A stretch of 11,255 nt of DNA. Origin: Actinomycetes bacterium. GTDB lineage: Bacteria > Actinomycetota > Acidimicrobiia > Acidimicrobiales > SZUA-35. The stretch lies in contig JAAETV010000240.1 of NCBI GenBank assembly GCA_024227975.1, positions 1 through 11,255 of the forward strand. The letters are read 5' to 3'. Numbering within the stretch: the stretch's first letter is position 1; each line of letters starts with the position of its first letter. The notes below the pieces were generated by a model. It was not told where the DNA came from. It was given only the letters and a program-made list of their open reading frames with translations, and ran no database searches. This document shows positions 1-5,912 of this stretch, piece by piece. Made by a program: the position numbers and the translations under genes.

Positions 1-683
1 GCGGCTTCCAAGCCCCGACTCAATAGCTCCTCGGCTGCCGCTTCAGGGTCGGAGACACCAATGGCGACCTCGCACTCCTTGCGGTTGCCGACGGCCATGG
101 TGACCCGATCGAGCATGGGCTCGATATGGCGCCGGGCCTCGGCTTCGGAAGCCCAGAACATGGGTCGCCAGTCGAGATCGATGATGGTATGGGTCCGTCG
201 GTTCCTCCATTGGAGGAAGGTGGCCACCGTCGATCTACTGGGCTCGTCGTGGAACCGGCTGGCCGGGACCCAGAAGATGTCGACCTCCTCGATGATCGAC
301 CGGTCGACGTCCGAGGGCTCCAGCTCCATATCAGGAGCCTTGGGTTCCCGGTAGAAGATGATGCTGGGCTCCTCCGGGGGGAGTCGTTCGGCAAAGGCCA
401 GCGGCGTCTTCAAGGTGGGGTGGGTTCCGACGAAGCGGGTGTCGACGCCGAAAGTCTCTTCCAGCGCATGACGGATGTACCGCCCGAACTGGTCATCGCC
501 CACCTTGGTCACGAGGCCAGCTCGATGACCAAAGCGGGCAGCGGCGACCGCAACATTGGTTGCGGTCCCGCCGATGGACTTGGCGAAGCTCTTGACCTCG
601 TTCATCGAGACCCCGCCTTGCTCGGCGTAGAGGTCGACGCTGACCCGACCGACCGTCAACAGTTGGAGGTCGGGATCATTCAT
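1..683 (-). CDS. iolC: 5-dehydro-2-deoxygluconokinase (IolC-like, PfkB family), 3' end outside window
   Basis: PfkB-family sugar kinase that most resembles IolC, which phosphorylates 5-dehydro-2-deoxy-D-gluconate at C6 in cytoplasmic myo-inositol degradation. The visible 227 codons begin MNDPDLQLLTVGRVSVDLYA. They then show the family's N-terminal glycine motif IGGTATNVAVAAARFG (about residues 37-52) and KVGDDQFGRYI (about 62-72). The stretch LAFAERLPPEEPSIIFYREP (about 92-111) resembles the IolC-type LAF-E--PPEE-SI-FYR pattern, which favours IolC over 2-keto-3-deoxygluconate kinase or ribokinase. The catalytic GxGD region lies beyond the window, so activity cannot be judged. The ATG at 683 is preceded by AGGAG (694-690) with a 6-nt spacer. 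This Shine-Dalgarno overlaps the stop codon of the ABC ATPase gene, only 9 nt upstream, so the kinase is the next gene of the same operon. Family call is firm; the exact substrate is inferred from motifs and from the IolE-like neighbour. Confidence 0.85.
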   Translation of the reverse strand, partial: MNDPDLQLLTVGRVSVDLYAEQGGVSMNEVKSFAKSIGGTATNVAVAAARFGHRAGLVTKVGDDQFGRYIRHALEETFGVDTRFVGTHPTLKTPLAFAERLPPEEPSIIFYREPKAPDMELEPSDVDRSIIEEVDIFWVPASRFHDEPSRSTVATFLQWRNRRTHTIIDLDWRPMFWASEAEARRHIEPMLDRVTMAVGNRKECEVAIGVSDPEAAAEELLSRGLEA

Positions 684-692
684 TGCACGCTC

Positions 693-1478
693 CTAGTTCT
701 CGGCTCCCGCCGACTCCAGCTCATGGGTGAGCTGATCGAGCTCGGCCCCGCCCGCCATCATCTGCACCAGCTCGTCGCGGGGCAGCTCAGCTTTGGCAAA
801 GTTGCCGAGGCTACGACCCCGGTTGAGGATCATGAACCTGTCCCCGACGGGGTAGGCGTGATGAGGGTTGTGGGTGATGAAGATGACGCCGAGACCCCGG
901 TCGCGGGCGGCCAGGATGTAGCGCAACACCACACCAGACTGTTTCACTCCGAGGGCAGATGTTGGCTCGTCGAGGATGAGCACCTTGGCCCCGAAATGGA
1001 CGGCTCGGGCGATTGCGACCGACTGGCGTTCACCACCAGAAAGGGTCCCGACGGGTTGTTCGACATCGCGGATGTCGATCCCCATCTTGAACAGCTCTTC
1101 CTTGGCCGTGGCCTTGGCTTCATCGACATCGATGCGAGTGAACGGGAAGCGCCCCCTAGTCGGTTCCTGGCCGAGCCAGAAGTTCCGCCACACCGACATC
1201 AGGGGCACCATGGCCAGATCCTGGTAGACGGTGGCGATGCCCTTGGCCAGGGACTCCCGAGGGGAGGCGAAACGCACCTCCTCGCCTTCCAGCTTCACCG
1301 TGCCAGCGTCGTGTTGGTGAACACCAGCCAGGATCTTGATGAAGGTTGACTTCCCGGCCCCATTGTCACCGAGGACACAGGTCACCTCACCGGCCTCAAC
1401 AGTGGTTGTCACCCCCTCGAGGGCAATGATGTTGCCGTAGTACTTCGCCAAGCCGTCTAGCTCCAGCAAGCTCGTCAT
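693..1478 (-). CDS. Sugar ABC transporter ATP-binding protein (single ABC domain)
   Basis: Cytoplasmic ATPase that would power the sugar/cyclitol importer encoded just upstream. All the ABC motifs are present in 261 residues: Walker [10 protein letters not shown] (37-45), Q-loop Q86 in VYQD, signature LSGGE (146-150), Walker B VLILDE (166-171) and switch histidine H203 in ITH. It has one nucleotide-binding domain, as in FrcA-type importers, and not the fused two-domain form of about 500 residues seen in RbsA, XylG or MglA, so it probably works as a homodimer. The ATG at 1478 overlaps a TGA (1477-1475) that closes an 81-codon repeat-derived ORF. Upstream there is GAGAGAGG about 10 nt away and a too-close AGGA. 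The stop lies 9 nt before the kinase start. Substrate is inferred from the operon, not visible in the protein. Confidence 0.92.
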   Translation of the reverse strand: MTSLLELDGLAKYYGNIIALEGVTTTVEAGEVTCVLGDNGAGKSTFIKILAGVHQHDAGTVKLEGEEVRFASPRESLAKGIATVYQDLAMVPLMSVWRNFWLGQEPTRGRFPFTRIDVDEAKATAKEELFKMGIDIRDVEQPVGTLSGGERQSVAIARAVHFGAKVLILDEPTSALGVKQSGVVLRYILAARDRGLGVIFITHNPHHAYPVGDRFMILNRGRSLGNFAKAELPRDELVQMMAGGAELDQLTHELESAGAEN

Positions 1479-1505
1479 GATCCTGCGACCTCTCTCGAAT
1501 AGATG

Positions 1506-1703
1506 GCGTCCTGGGCCCCCGACGTCTCGCCTCCGGCGAAACTCGAACGAACCCGAACGGTTTCACAAGCAGCGTCCTGGGCCCCCGACGTTTCGCCTCC
1601 GGCGAAACTCGAAGCAACCCGAAGGGTCTCACCGACAGTGTCTTGGGTCCCCGACGTTTCGCCTCCGGCGAAACTCGAAGGAACCCGCAGGGTTCCCGGA
1701 ACC
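1506..1703. repeat. Three tandem 66-bp repeats, each with a short palindrome
   Basis: Three copies lie head to tail at 1506-1571, 1572-1637 and 1638-1703. The conserved core reads GTCCTGGGCCCCCGACG, followed by GTTTCGCCTCCGGCGAAAC and then CTCGAA. The second element is an 8-bp inverted repeat (GTTTCGCC/GGCGAAAC) with a TCC loop, perfect in copies 2 (1590-1608) and 3 (1656-1674) and with one mismatched pair in copy 1 (1524-1542). The last part of each unit varies between copies (GAACGAACCCGAACGG, GAAGCAACCCGAAGGG, GAAGGAACCCGCAGGG). In transcript orientation the array would form three hairpins in the intercistronic RNA between the permease and ATPase coding regions. The layout resembles REP/BIME-like dispersed intergenic repeats, but membership of a genome-wide family is inference. 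Confidence 0.9.
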
Positions 1704-1715
1704 CGCAGGGTTCCC
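1680..1715. repeat. Two tandem 18-bp palindromic units
   Basis: The unit GGAACCCGCAGGGTTCCC occurs twice, perfectly, at 1680-1697 and 1698-1715. Each copy holds a perfect 7-bp inverted repeat (GGAACCC/GGGTTCC) around a GCA loop. The first copy is the variable tail of the third 66-bp repeat, and the second is an extra tandem duplication of it. The pair ends one base before the permease stop codon on the minus strand, so the RNA would carry two hairpins immediately after that gene. Confidence 0.9.
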
Positions 1716-1716
1716 C

Positions 1717-3642
1717 TCATCGGGCTGCCTCCGCGATACGTCGGACATAGCCGTTGGCGAAGACCGCTATCAGCAGGATCGCTCCCACAAACACGAACCG
1801 CCAGTCGGTGTTCCAGCCAGCAAAGGAGATGCCCTGCTGCGACATGGCCATGATGAGAGCACCAATGGCGGCCCCAATCGCGGAGCCGTAGCCACCAGTC
1901 AGCAAGGTACCCCCGACAACGGCGGCGATGATGTACTCGAACTCTTCACCATTGCCTGTCCCGGCCTGGATGGTGTTGAGACGGAAGGCCAACAAGATGC
2001 CGACCAGCCAAGCCGAGCCCGCCACCAGCATGAACAGCTGGGTCTTGGTCCTGGCTGCGGGCACCCCGATCTGACGGGCTGCTTCCTTGTTGCCTCCGAC
2101 GGCGTAGATCCAGCTACCAAAGGGGGTAGAGCGCAGCACCCAGGTCATGAGAGCGGCGAAGGCAATGAACCACACGATACGGATGGAGAAGATGGCCAGG
2201 CGTGACGGGTCACCGGCGTCGATCTCGGACTGGACCGAGAACAGGAGGCGAATGACCACACCGACCAGAGCCAAGACCCCACCGACGATGGTGATCCCCC
2301 GCGCCGTCAGATCTGCTTTGGCGTCTACCTCAGTTCGGAGCTCGAAGAAGGCCGATGCCGCCGCCCAACACAACACCACCAGGGCTAGCAGGCTCATGAC
2401 TGAGAACAGCTCGGTTCGGAACTTGTGGCTGGTTGACTCGCTCTGGATGAACAGTGCCATAGCCATGGTGACCACGGCCAGCAGGGTGAGTGAGGCTGAC
2501 TTGGTCAGCGCCGAGGCCTCGCGAGCCCGACGAGTGGCAATGGCCAGATAGATGAATCCGACAGAGGCCAGGACCATGAAGAGGATGGCTCGCAACCCCT
2601 GCTCGGTGATGAACGGCACAATGTCGGTGTCGACCGTGCTGTCAAAGATCAGGGCTGCGATCACGGCCAACGCCAGGGCACCTAGCCCAAGCCCAGTGGC
2701 CTGTGTCAACTCGGGGGTGAGGTGGAGCGACCCCCGGTCGGTCAGGGGCTGATAGCGCCACAGGCCAAGACCGGCAACGGCGACCAGAGCACTGACGGCG
2801 AAGATGGCCATCATCAACCAGTCACTTCCGTCGAGGGCATGGAGTAGGCCGACCCCGGCCCCGATCCCGGCCAGGCCGATGATGAAGACCCCTATTCCGA
2901 GCGGGTTGGCCTGGGCCCGACGCTTGAACCCGAACTCGTAGAGGGCTGCTACCAGCATCACGCCACCAATGAGCAGGAGGATGGTGTAGAAGAGGTCGCG
3001 CTGTTCCCAGATATGGTCCTGACGCTCCCAGGTCGACCCGAAGATGATCTGCCAGAAGTCGTAGTGCTTGCCTTCATCGGCTCGGCCAACCTGGATCTGG
3101 TCGACGATGATCTTTGAACCAGCTAGCTTCACCCCGCGGAGGACGAAGAATGTGGCCAGAGTCACGATGAAGCTCGGCAGGGCCGTCTTCTCCACCATGA
3201 ATCCGTTGAGCCACCCAATGAACAAGGCGATGACCAATGAGAGTGGGATGGCCAGCCAGTAGCTGAACCCGGCTCCCCCTAGCTCACCGGTCTCCTTCAC
3301 CAGAAGAACGATCACGATGCCCATGAACCCGGTCATGGCTCCCGAGGAGAGGTCGAACTCACCTCCGATCATCAGCACCGCAACAGCGACGGCCATGATG
3401 CCGAGAGTGGCCGACACGTCGAGCACAGTGGCGATACCACCGGCGTTCCCGAAGGGCCTCGTCACCCCCCAGAAGAACATGTACAGCAGGACCGAGGCCA
3501 GCAGGCCAACGATCTCGGGCCGTACCAGCATCCGTTGGCCCAATCCTCGATAGGCCAGGCGTTCATCGCCAGCCCCGCTCGAGTCTTCGACCTCTTCATC
3601 GACAGCGGTGCTCTCACCAGTGTCGGCCTTTGTCTCACTCAT
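1717..3642 (-). CDS. Enlarged sugar ABC transporter permease (BPD_transp_2 type)
   Basis: Inner-membrane permease of a carbohydrate uptake (RbsC-like) ABC transporter, 641 residues against the usual 320-350. The standard family landmarks appear at both ends: GGEFDLSSGAMTG (93-105), GWLNGFMVEKTALPSFIVTL (143-162), RSTPFGSWIYAVGGNKEAAR (504-523, the cytoplasmic coupling segment) and GNGEEFEYIIAAVVGGTLLT (563-582). Between about residues 210 and 500 there is extra sequence with several hydrophobic stretches (about 219-236, 248-268, 275-294, 317-333, 351-369, 383-398, 412-432, 449-469) joined by short charged linkers. The N-terminal 30 residues are acidic and hydrophilic. The ATG at 3642 follows a GGGGGAA Shine-Dalgarno-like run about 5 nt upstream. 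It lies between the binding-protein gene and the ATPase gene, as expected for one importer. I see no sign that the insertion is a frameshift artefact: the frame is open and uses the same codon style throughout. Confidence 0.9.
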   Translation of the reverse strand: MSETKADTGESTAVDEEVEDSSGAGDERLAYRGLGQRMLVRPEIVGLLASVLLYMFFWGVTRPFGNAGGIATVLDVSATLGIMAVAVAVLMIGGEFDLSSGAMTGFMGIVIVLLVKETGELGGAGFSYWLAIPLSLVIALFIGWLNGFMVEKTALPSFIVTLATFFVLRGVKLAGSKIIVDQIQVGRADEGKHYDFWQIIFGSTWERQDHIWEQRDLFYTILLLIGGVMLVAALYEFGFKRRAQANPLGIGVFIIGLAGIGAGVGLLHALDGSDWLMMAIFAVSALVAVAGLGLWRYQPLTDRGSLHLTPELTQATGLGLGALALAVIAALIFDSTVDTDIVPFITEQGLRAILFMVLASVGFIYLAIATRRAREASALTKSASLTLLAVVTMAMALFIQSESTSHKFRTELFSVMSLLALVVLCWAAASAFFELRTEVDAKADLTARGITIVGGVLALVGVVIRLLFSVQSEIDAGDPSRLAIFSIRIVWFIAFAALMTWVLRSTPFGSWIYAVGGNKEAARQIGVPAARTKTQLFMLVAGSAWLVGILLAFRLNTIQAGTGNGEEFEYIIAAVVGGTLLTGGYGSAIGAAIGALIMAMSQQGISFAGWNTDWRFVFVGAILLIAVFANGYVRRIAEAAR

Positions 3643-3692
3643 CTAGTTCCCCCACGCTTCAGCCGCCTATCAGTTCATTGTTCCGCAATGAC

Positions 3693-3722
3693 GGGGGGCC
3701 GGGCCAGATGGCCCGGCCCCCC
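3693..3722 (-). terminator. Strong intercistronic hairpin after the binding-protein gene (attenuator or mRNA-stabilising)
   Basis: A perfect 13-bp GC-only inverted repeat (GGGGGGCCGGGCC / GGCCCGGCCCCCC) surrounds a 4-nt loop. It sits 28 nt after the stop of the binding-protein gene and about 50 nt before the permease start. No run of T follows in the direction of transcription, so it does not fit a standard intrinsic terminator. As a partial terminator or 3'-end protector it would allow more binding protein than permease to be made, a common arrangement in ABC sugar operons. The structure is seen; the role is inferred. Confidence 0.7.
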
Positions 3723-3744
3723 TGTTGCTACTTATGAAGTTCGC

Positions 3745-3760
3745 TACCCGCTAGCGGGTA
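3745..3760. repeat. Perfect 16-bp palindrome over the binding-protein stop codon
   Basis: TACCCGCTAGCGGGTA is its own reverse complement and includes the TAG stop (3753-3751) of the binding-protein gene on the minus strand. It could form a small hairpin at the end of the coding region or be a protein-binding site. Half of it is fixed by the final coding residues, so it may be fortuitous. Confidence 0.5.
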
Positions 3761-4770
3761 CCGGCGTCCACCAAAGCCTTGACCTGGGCGGCGTTGTCCG
3801 GAGTCACGAACCCGGGACCGGTCAGGATCGGGAGACCACCACCAGCGGTGTTCTGGTTGGTGTTCTCAAGGTACATGAGTATGACCGGCAGGTACCCCTG
3901 GAGGTACTGCTGCTGGTCGACGGTGAAGGAGACATCGCCGGCCTCGATGGCCTCGATGATCTCCGGAGTGATGTCGAAGCCACCGATGATGGCGTCACGG
4001 CCGACCGCGTCGCTGGCCCGCAGGGCCGACATCGCAATCACCGGACCGACACCGAGCACGGCGTCGATCGACTCATCCTCGGACAGGATGGCATTGATGG
4101 TGTTCTCCTGGTCCGTCTGGTCGGCGTCGAGGCCACCAAAGGCAACCGTGACCTCACCGCTGAAGGTCTCTTCGAGACCATTGCAGCGCTCGGTCAGGCC
4201 GACATTGGCCTCTTCCTGGAAGATGCACAACACATGGGTCGCCCCGGCGGCGTTGAAGCGCTCGCCGGCGCCGTTTCCGGCAACGACCTCAGTCTGACCA
4301 ATATGGCTAGTGGCCCCGATCTCCTTGTAGAAGTCGACACCCGAGTTGAGGGTGTAGACGGGAATACCGGCTTCGACTGCCCGCTGGAGCGGCCCGGTCA
4401 GGGCATCGGGATCAGGTAGGGAAGCGGCAATGCCGTTGGTTCCGGCAGCGATGGCGGCGTCAATGTCTTGCACCATCTGCTGGGGGTCGTTGTTGCCCGG
4501 GTTCCAGACCAGGGTCACACCGACGTCAGCGGCCGCGGCTTCGGCCCCACGCTTCACGACTGACCAGAATGGCCCATCATCGGAGTGGGTGATCATGTGG
4601 AAGGTGAGGTCACCGGATTGGGTCTGCTCGACCGACTCGGCGTCGTCACTCCCTTCCTCTGTGTCTGACGACGATGAGTCGTCAGAGTCGTCGTCGTCGG
4701 AGTCGCTGCCGCAGGCAGCAAGTACCAGCATGAATGCGAACGAGATGGCAAGCAGTTTCAGTATCTTCAT
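3751..4770 (-). CDS. Sugar/cyclitol-binding lipoprotein of the ABC importer (type 1 periplasmic-binding fold)
   Basis: Extracytoplasmic substrate-binding protein anchored as a lipoprotein. From the ATG at 4770 the protein has 339 residues: positively charged start MKILK, hydrophobic segment to about 19, and lipobox LAAC with lipidated C20. An acidic, serine-rich linker (about 21-53, DSDDDDSDDSSSSD) would space the binding domain from the membrane. The mature domain begins near LTFHMITHSDDGPFW and contains NPGNNDPQQMVQDIDAAIAA and IIGGFDITPEIIEAI, typical of the RbsB-like Peripla_BP_4 group. An in-frame ATG at 4791 would add seven residues, but GGGAGGGG (4782-4775) lies at the right distance before 4770, and the signal peptide begins properly there. 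The gene starts 89 nt after the IolE-like gene and is followed by a strong hairpin. Inositol as ligand is inferred only from the neighbours. Confidence 0.92.
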   Translation of the reverse strand: MKILKLLAISFAFMLVLAACGSDSDDDDSDDSSSSDTEEGSDDAESVEQTQSGDLTFHMITHSDDGPFWSVVKRGAEAAAADVGVTLVWNPGNNDPQQMVQDIDAAIAAGTNGIAASLPDPDALTGPLQRAVEAGIPVYTLNSGVDFYKEIGATSHIGQTEVVAGNGAGERFNAAGATHVLCIFQEEANVGLTERCNGLEETFSGEVTVAFGGLDADQTDQENTINAILSEDESIDAVLGVGPVIAMSALRASDAVGRDAIIGGFDITPEIIEAIEAGDVSFTVDQQQYLQGYLPVILMYLENTNQNTAGGGLPILTGPGFVTPDNAAQVKALVDAGTR

Positions 4771-4774
4771 GTGT

Positions 4775-4782
4775 CCCCTCCC
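4775..4782 (-). promoter_or_regulatory. Ribosome binding site deciding the binding-protein start
   Basis: GGGAGGGG on the minus strand lies 4 nt before the ATG at 4770 and downstream of the alternative ATG at 4791. It therefore supports the shorter protein, whose N terminus is a clean lipoprotein signal peptide. Confidence 0.7.
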
Positions 4783-4804
4783 AGGGTTCATAGTTTGGGA
4801 TTAG

Positions 4805-4845
4805 CTGGCATCTTGCCAGGCATAGGTGTCGATCAATCAACACCT
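4805..4845 (-). other. Two small inverted repeats in the gap between the IolE-like and binding-protein genes
   Basis: The 89-nt gap holds CTGGCA/TGCCAG (4805-4810 with 4814-4819, loop 3 nt) and AGGTGT/ACACCT (4824-4829 with 4840-4845, loop 10 nt). On the minus strand they lie in tandem before the binding-protein start. Neither is followed by a T-run. They could form RNA hairpins affecting processing or translation of the binding-protein message. I saw no convincing internal promoter. Confidence 0.35.
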
Positions 4846-4859
4846 GGAATTGATTCGAG

Positions 4860-5777
4860 TCAGTCGACAATACTCCGTAACATCTCGACACTCTCGACAA
4901 CTTGGAGCATGGGGCCGCTTCCTTCGGGCGGTTCGCCCTCAGTCAGGGCTACATCTTGCTCGAGCACGTACCAGCCGTCGTAGCCTGTGCGCTCGAGCTC
5001 GGCCACGATCTCGGCGATGGGAATGTCACCACGACCCATGGGGCAGAACATCCCGGCTTGCACCCCTTCCATGAGGGTCAGCTCACCGCCGATGACTCGT
5101 TTCGCGGTGGCGAGGTGGACATCCTTGAGATGGACATGGCGAATCCGATCTCCCGCATCGGCCAGGAACTGGAGGGGGTCGTAGCCCCCGATGGCGAGGT
5201 GCCCAGTGTCGAAGCACCAGGTGGCGTCGCTGCGGTTCAAGACCTCGGTCACATCGGCCGCGGTCTCGATGATGGTTCCGACATGGGGGTGAACAGCCTG
5301 AACCAGGCCATAGTCAGCGAGGAGTCCCTCGATGAGATGAAGCGAGTCGGCGACCACGGACCATTCGGCGTCACCCAGCTGGCGACGCGGCCCCCAATCC
5401 CAAGTGCTGAGCCCGGCGGTGACGAACATGGTGGCTCCCCCACCGGCAAGCAGTTCAGCCGAGTGGTGAACGGCGGCCTTCATCGCTTCGCGCTCAGCCT
5501 CATCGTGGAGGACCAGGCCCACGAACCCACCCACCAGCTGGAGCCCGGCTTCCTCGCATATCCGACGAAGTTCCTCGGGGGTGTCGGCAAAATAGCCGTC
5601 GGAGCCGAGCTCGGTTCCGACCATGCCGACCTCGGCCATCTCGCGCAGAACCCGATCAGGCTTGAGCTCGAGGCCCCAGCCGGGCACTTCACAGACGCCC
5701 CAACTGATCGGGGCGCTGGCCAGGCGTTCGAGCATCGTCAAACGAGTGGAGGAGGGAGGGTTCGGCATCAGTTTCAT
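4860..5777 (-). CDS. iolE: Inosose dehydratase-like sugar isomerase/epimerase (IolE-like TIM barrel)
   Basis: Member of the xylose isomerase-like TIM-barrel family, closest by motif to IolE, which dehydrates scyllo-inosose in the second step of myo-inositol degradation. The N-terminal APISWGVCEVPGWG (22-35) matches the ISWGV-E-PGWG signature I associate with actinobacterial IolE proteins. Likely metal and substrate residues include H163 and H165 in AVHPHVGT, E171, D190 and H193 in CFDTGH, H214 and H216 in HVHLKD, and E273 in VLEQD. At 305 residues the length is normal. ATG codons at 5777, 5768 and 5735 are possible starts, none with a clear Shine-Dalgarno. I chose 5777 because the inferred transcription start lies about 20 nt upstream. 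It is the first gene of the minus-strand operon and faces the divergent regulator. Another ketose epimerase of this fold is the main alternative. Confidence 0.8.
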   Translation of the reverse strand: MKLMPNPPSSTRLTMLERLASAPISWGVCEVPGWGLELKPDRVLREMAEVGMVGTELGSDGYFADTPEELRRICEEAGLQLVGGFVGLVLHDEAEREAMKAAVHHSAELLAGGGATMFVTAGLSTWDWGPRRQLGDAEWSVVADSLHLIEGLLADYGLVQAVHPHVGTIIETAADVTEVLNRSDATWCFDTGHLAIGGYDPLQFLADAGDRIRHVHLKDVHLATAKRVIGGELTLMEGVQAGMFCPMGRGDIPIAEIVAELERTGYDGWYVLEQDVALTEGEPPEGSGPMLQVVESVEMLRSIVD

Positions 5778-5790
5778 AGTCTGGAATCGA

Positions 5791-5806
5791 ATTGGAGCGC
5801 TCTAAT
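5791..5806. promoter_or_regulatory. LacI-type operator between the divergent arms
   Basis: ATTGGAGCGCTCTAAT is a 16-bp palindrome with a central CG and one mismatched pair. It closely matches LacI-family operators known from actinobacteria, such as the CebR site TGGGAGCGCTCCCA. It lies 14 nt before the IolE-like start and ends at the -10 of that gene's predicted promoter, so a bound repressor would cover the transcription start. The adjacent plus-strand gene encodes a LacI-family protein, the obvious candidate to bind it. Site seen; binding inferred. Confidence 0.75.
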
Positions 5807-5834
5807 GACTAGTCTGTGGGGAATCTGTTGTCAA
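5806..5834 (-). promoter_or_regulatory. Predicted promoter of the minus-strand inositol-type operon
   Basis: On the minus strand a perfect TTGACA -35 (5834-5829) is followed by a 17-nt spacer and TAGTCA (5811-5806) as a weak -10. Transcription would begin near 5799, inside the operator and about 20 nt before the ATG at 5777. On the plus strand TCTAAT (5801-5806) could serve as a -10 for the regulator, which would make one operator act on both directions; I see no good -35 for it. Confidence 0.6.
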
Positions 5835-5852
5835 CCAGTGCAGGAGATAGAG

Positions 5853-5912
5853 ATGGGCATAGCCCTGGCAATCACCCATGCAGGTTGGGCTCCACGGACG
5901 GGGCCGGCATGA
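5853..5912 (+). CDS. Possible 19-residue leader ORF coupled to the LacI-type regulator
   Basis: An ATG at 5853 is preceded by a strong AGGAG (5842-5846) with a 6-nt spacer, the best ribosome binding site in this intergenic region. The frame runs 19 codons (MGIALAITHAGWAPRTGPA) and stops at TGA 5910-5912, which overlaps the regulator ATG (5909-5911) as ATGA. The regulator has no clear Shine-Dalgarno of its own, so ribosomes loaded at the leader may reinitiate at the regulator. I recognise no function for the peptide, and there is no run of one amino acid to suggest classical attenuation. Without comparison to relatives it remains a candidate. Confidence 0.45.
   Translation: MGIALAITHAGWAPRTGPA

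Larger units (their letters stand above)
1475..1720 (-). other. 81-codon ORF made of 22-residue repeats, filling the permease-ATPase gap; coding status doubtful
   Basis: This open frame starts with an ATG (1720-1718) that overlaps the permease TGA as ATGA, and ends with a TGA (1477-1475) that overlaps the ATPase ATG as ATGA. It would encode three imperfect 22-residue repeats carrying [10 protein letters not shown], with spacers such as TQDTVGETLRVA. I recognise no domain, signal peptide or membrane segment. Because the underlying DNA repeat is 66 bp, a multiple of three, the repeat stays open in other frames on both strands as well. The open frame may therefore be a by-product of the DNA repeat. 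It could still be translated by coupling from the permease and so carry ribosomes to the ATPase start. I regard it as more likely a translated or untranslated insertion than a functional protein. Confidence 0.3.

Noticed and set aside
126..1349. 407-codon open frame on the plus strand
   Set aside because: It lies antisense to the IolC-like kinase and the ABC ATPase, whose motifs are unmistakable on the minus strand. Its own translation has no recognisable domain and is a product of high GC.
1506..1703. CRISPR array
   Set aside because: The units are directly adjacent with a 66-bp period, and the variable parts are related to each other, not unique spacers. No cas gene is present.
1717..3642. 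Two permease genes fused by sequencing error
   Set aside because: The family landmarks occur once, N-terminal half first and C-terminal half last, so this is one permease with an insertion and not two joined copies.
3693..3722. Classical intrinsic terminator
   Set aside because: The stem is strong but no T-run follows on the transcribed strand, so it is described as an attenuating or stabilising hairpin instead.
3535..4419. 294-codon plus-strand frame over the binding-protein gene
   Set aside because: It is antisense to the lipoprotein and runs through the intercistronic hairpin; no domain is recognisable.
5816..5908. N-terminal extension of the LacI-type regulator from an upstream start
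   Set aside because: The extra 31 residues precede the helix-turn-helix without family resemblance, and the ATG at 5909 fits both the family start and the ATGA overlap.
4902..5912. 336-codon open frame on the plus strand opposite the IolE-like gene
   Set aside because: Antisense shadow of a recognisable TIM-barrel enzyme. Only its last 19 codons, after a strong ribosome site, are kept as a leader candidate.
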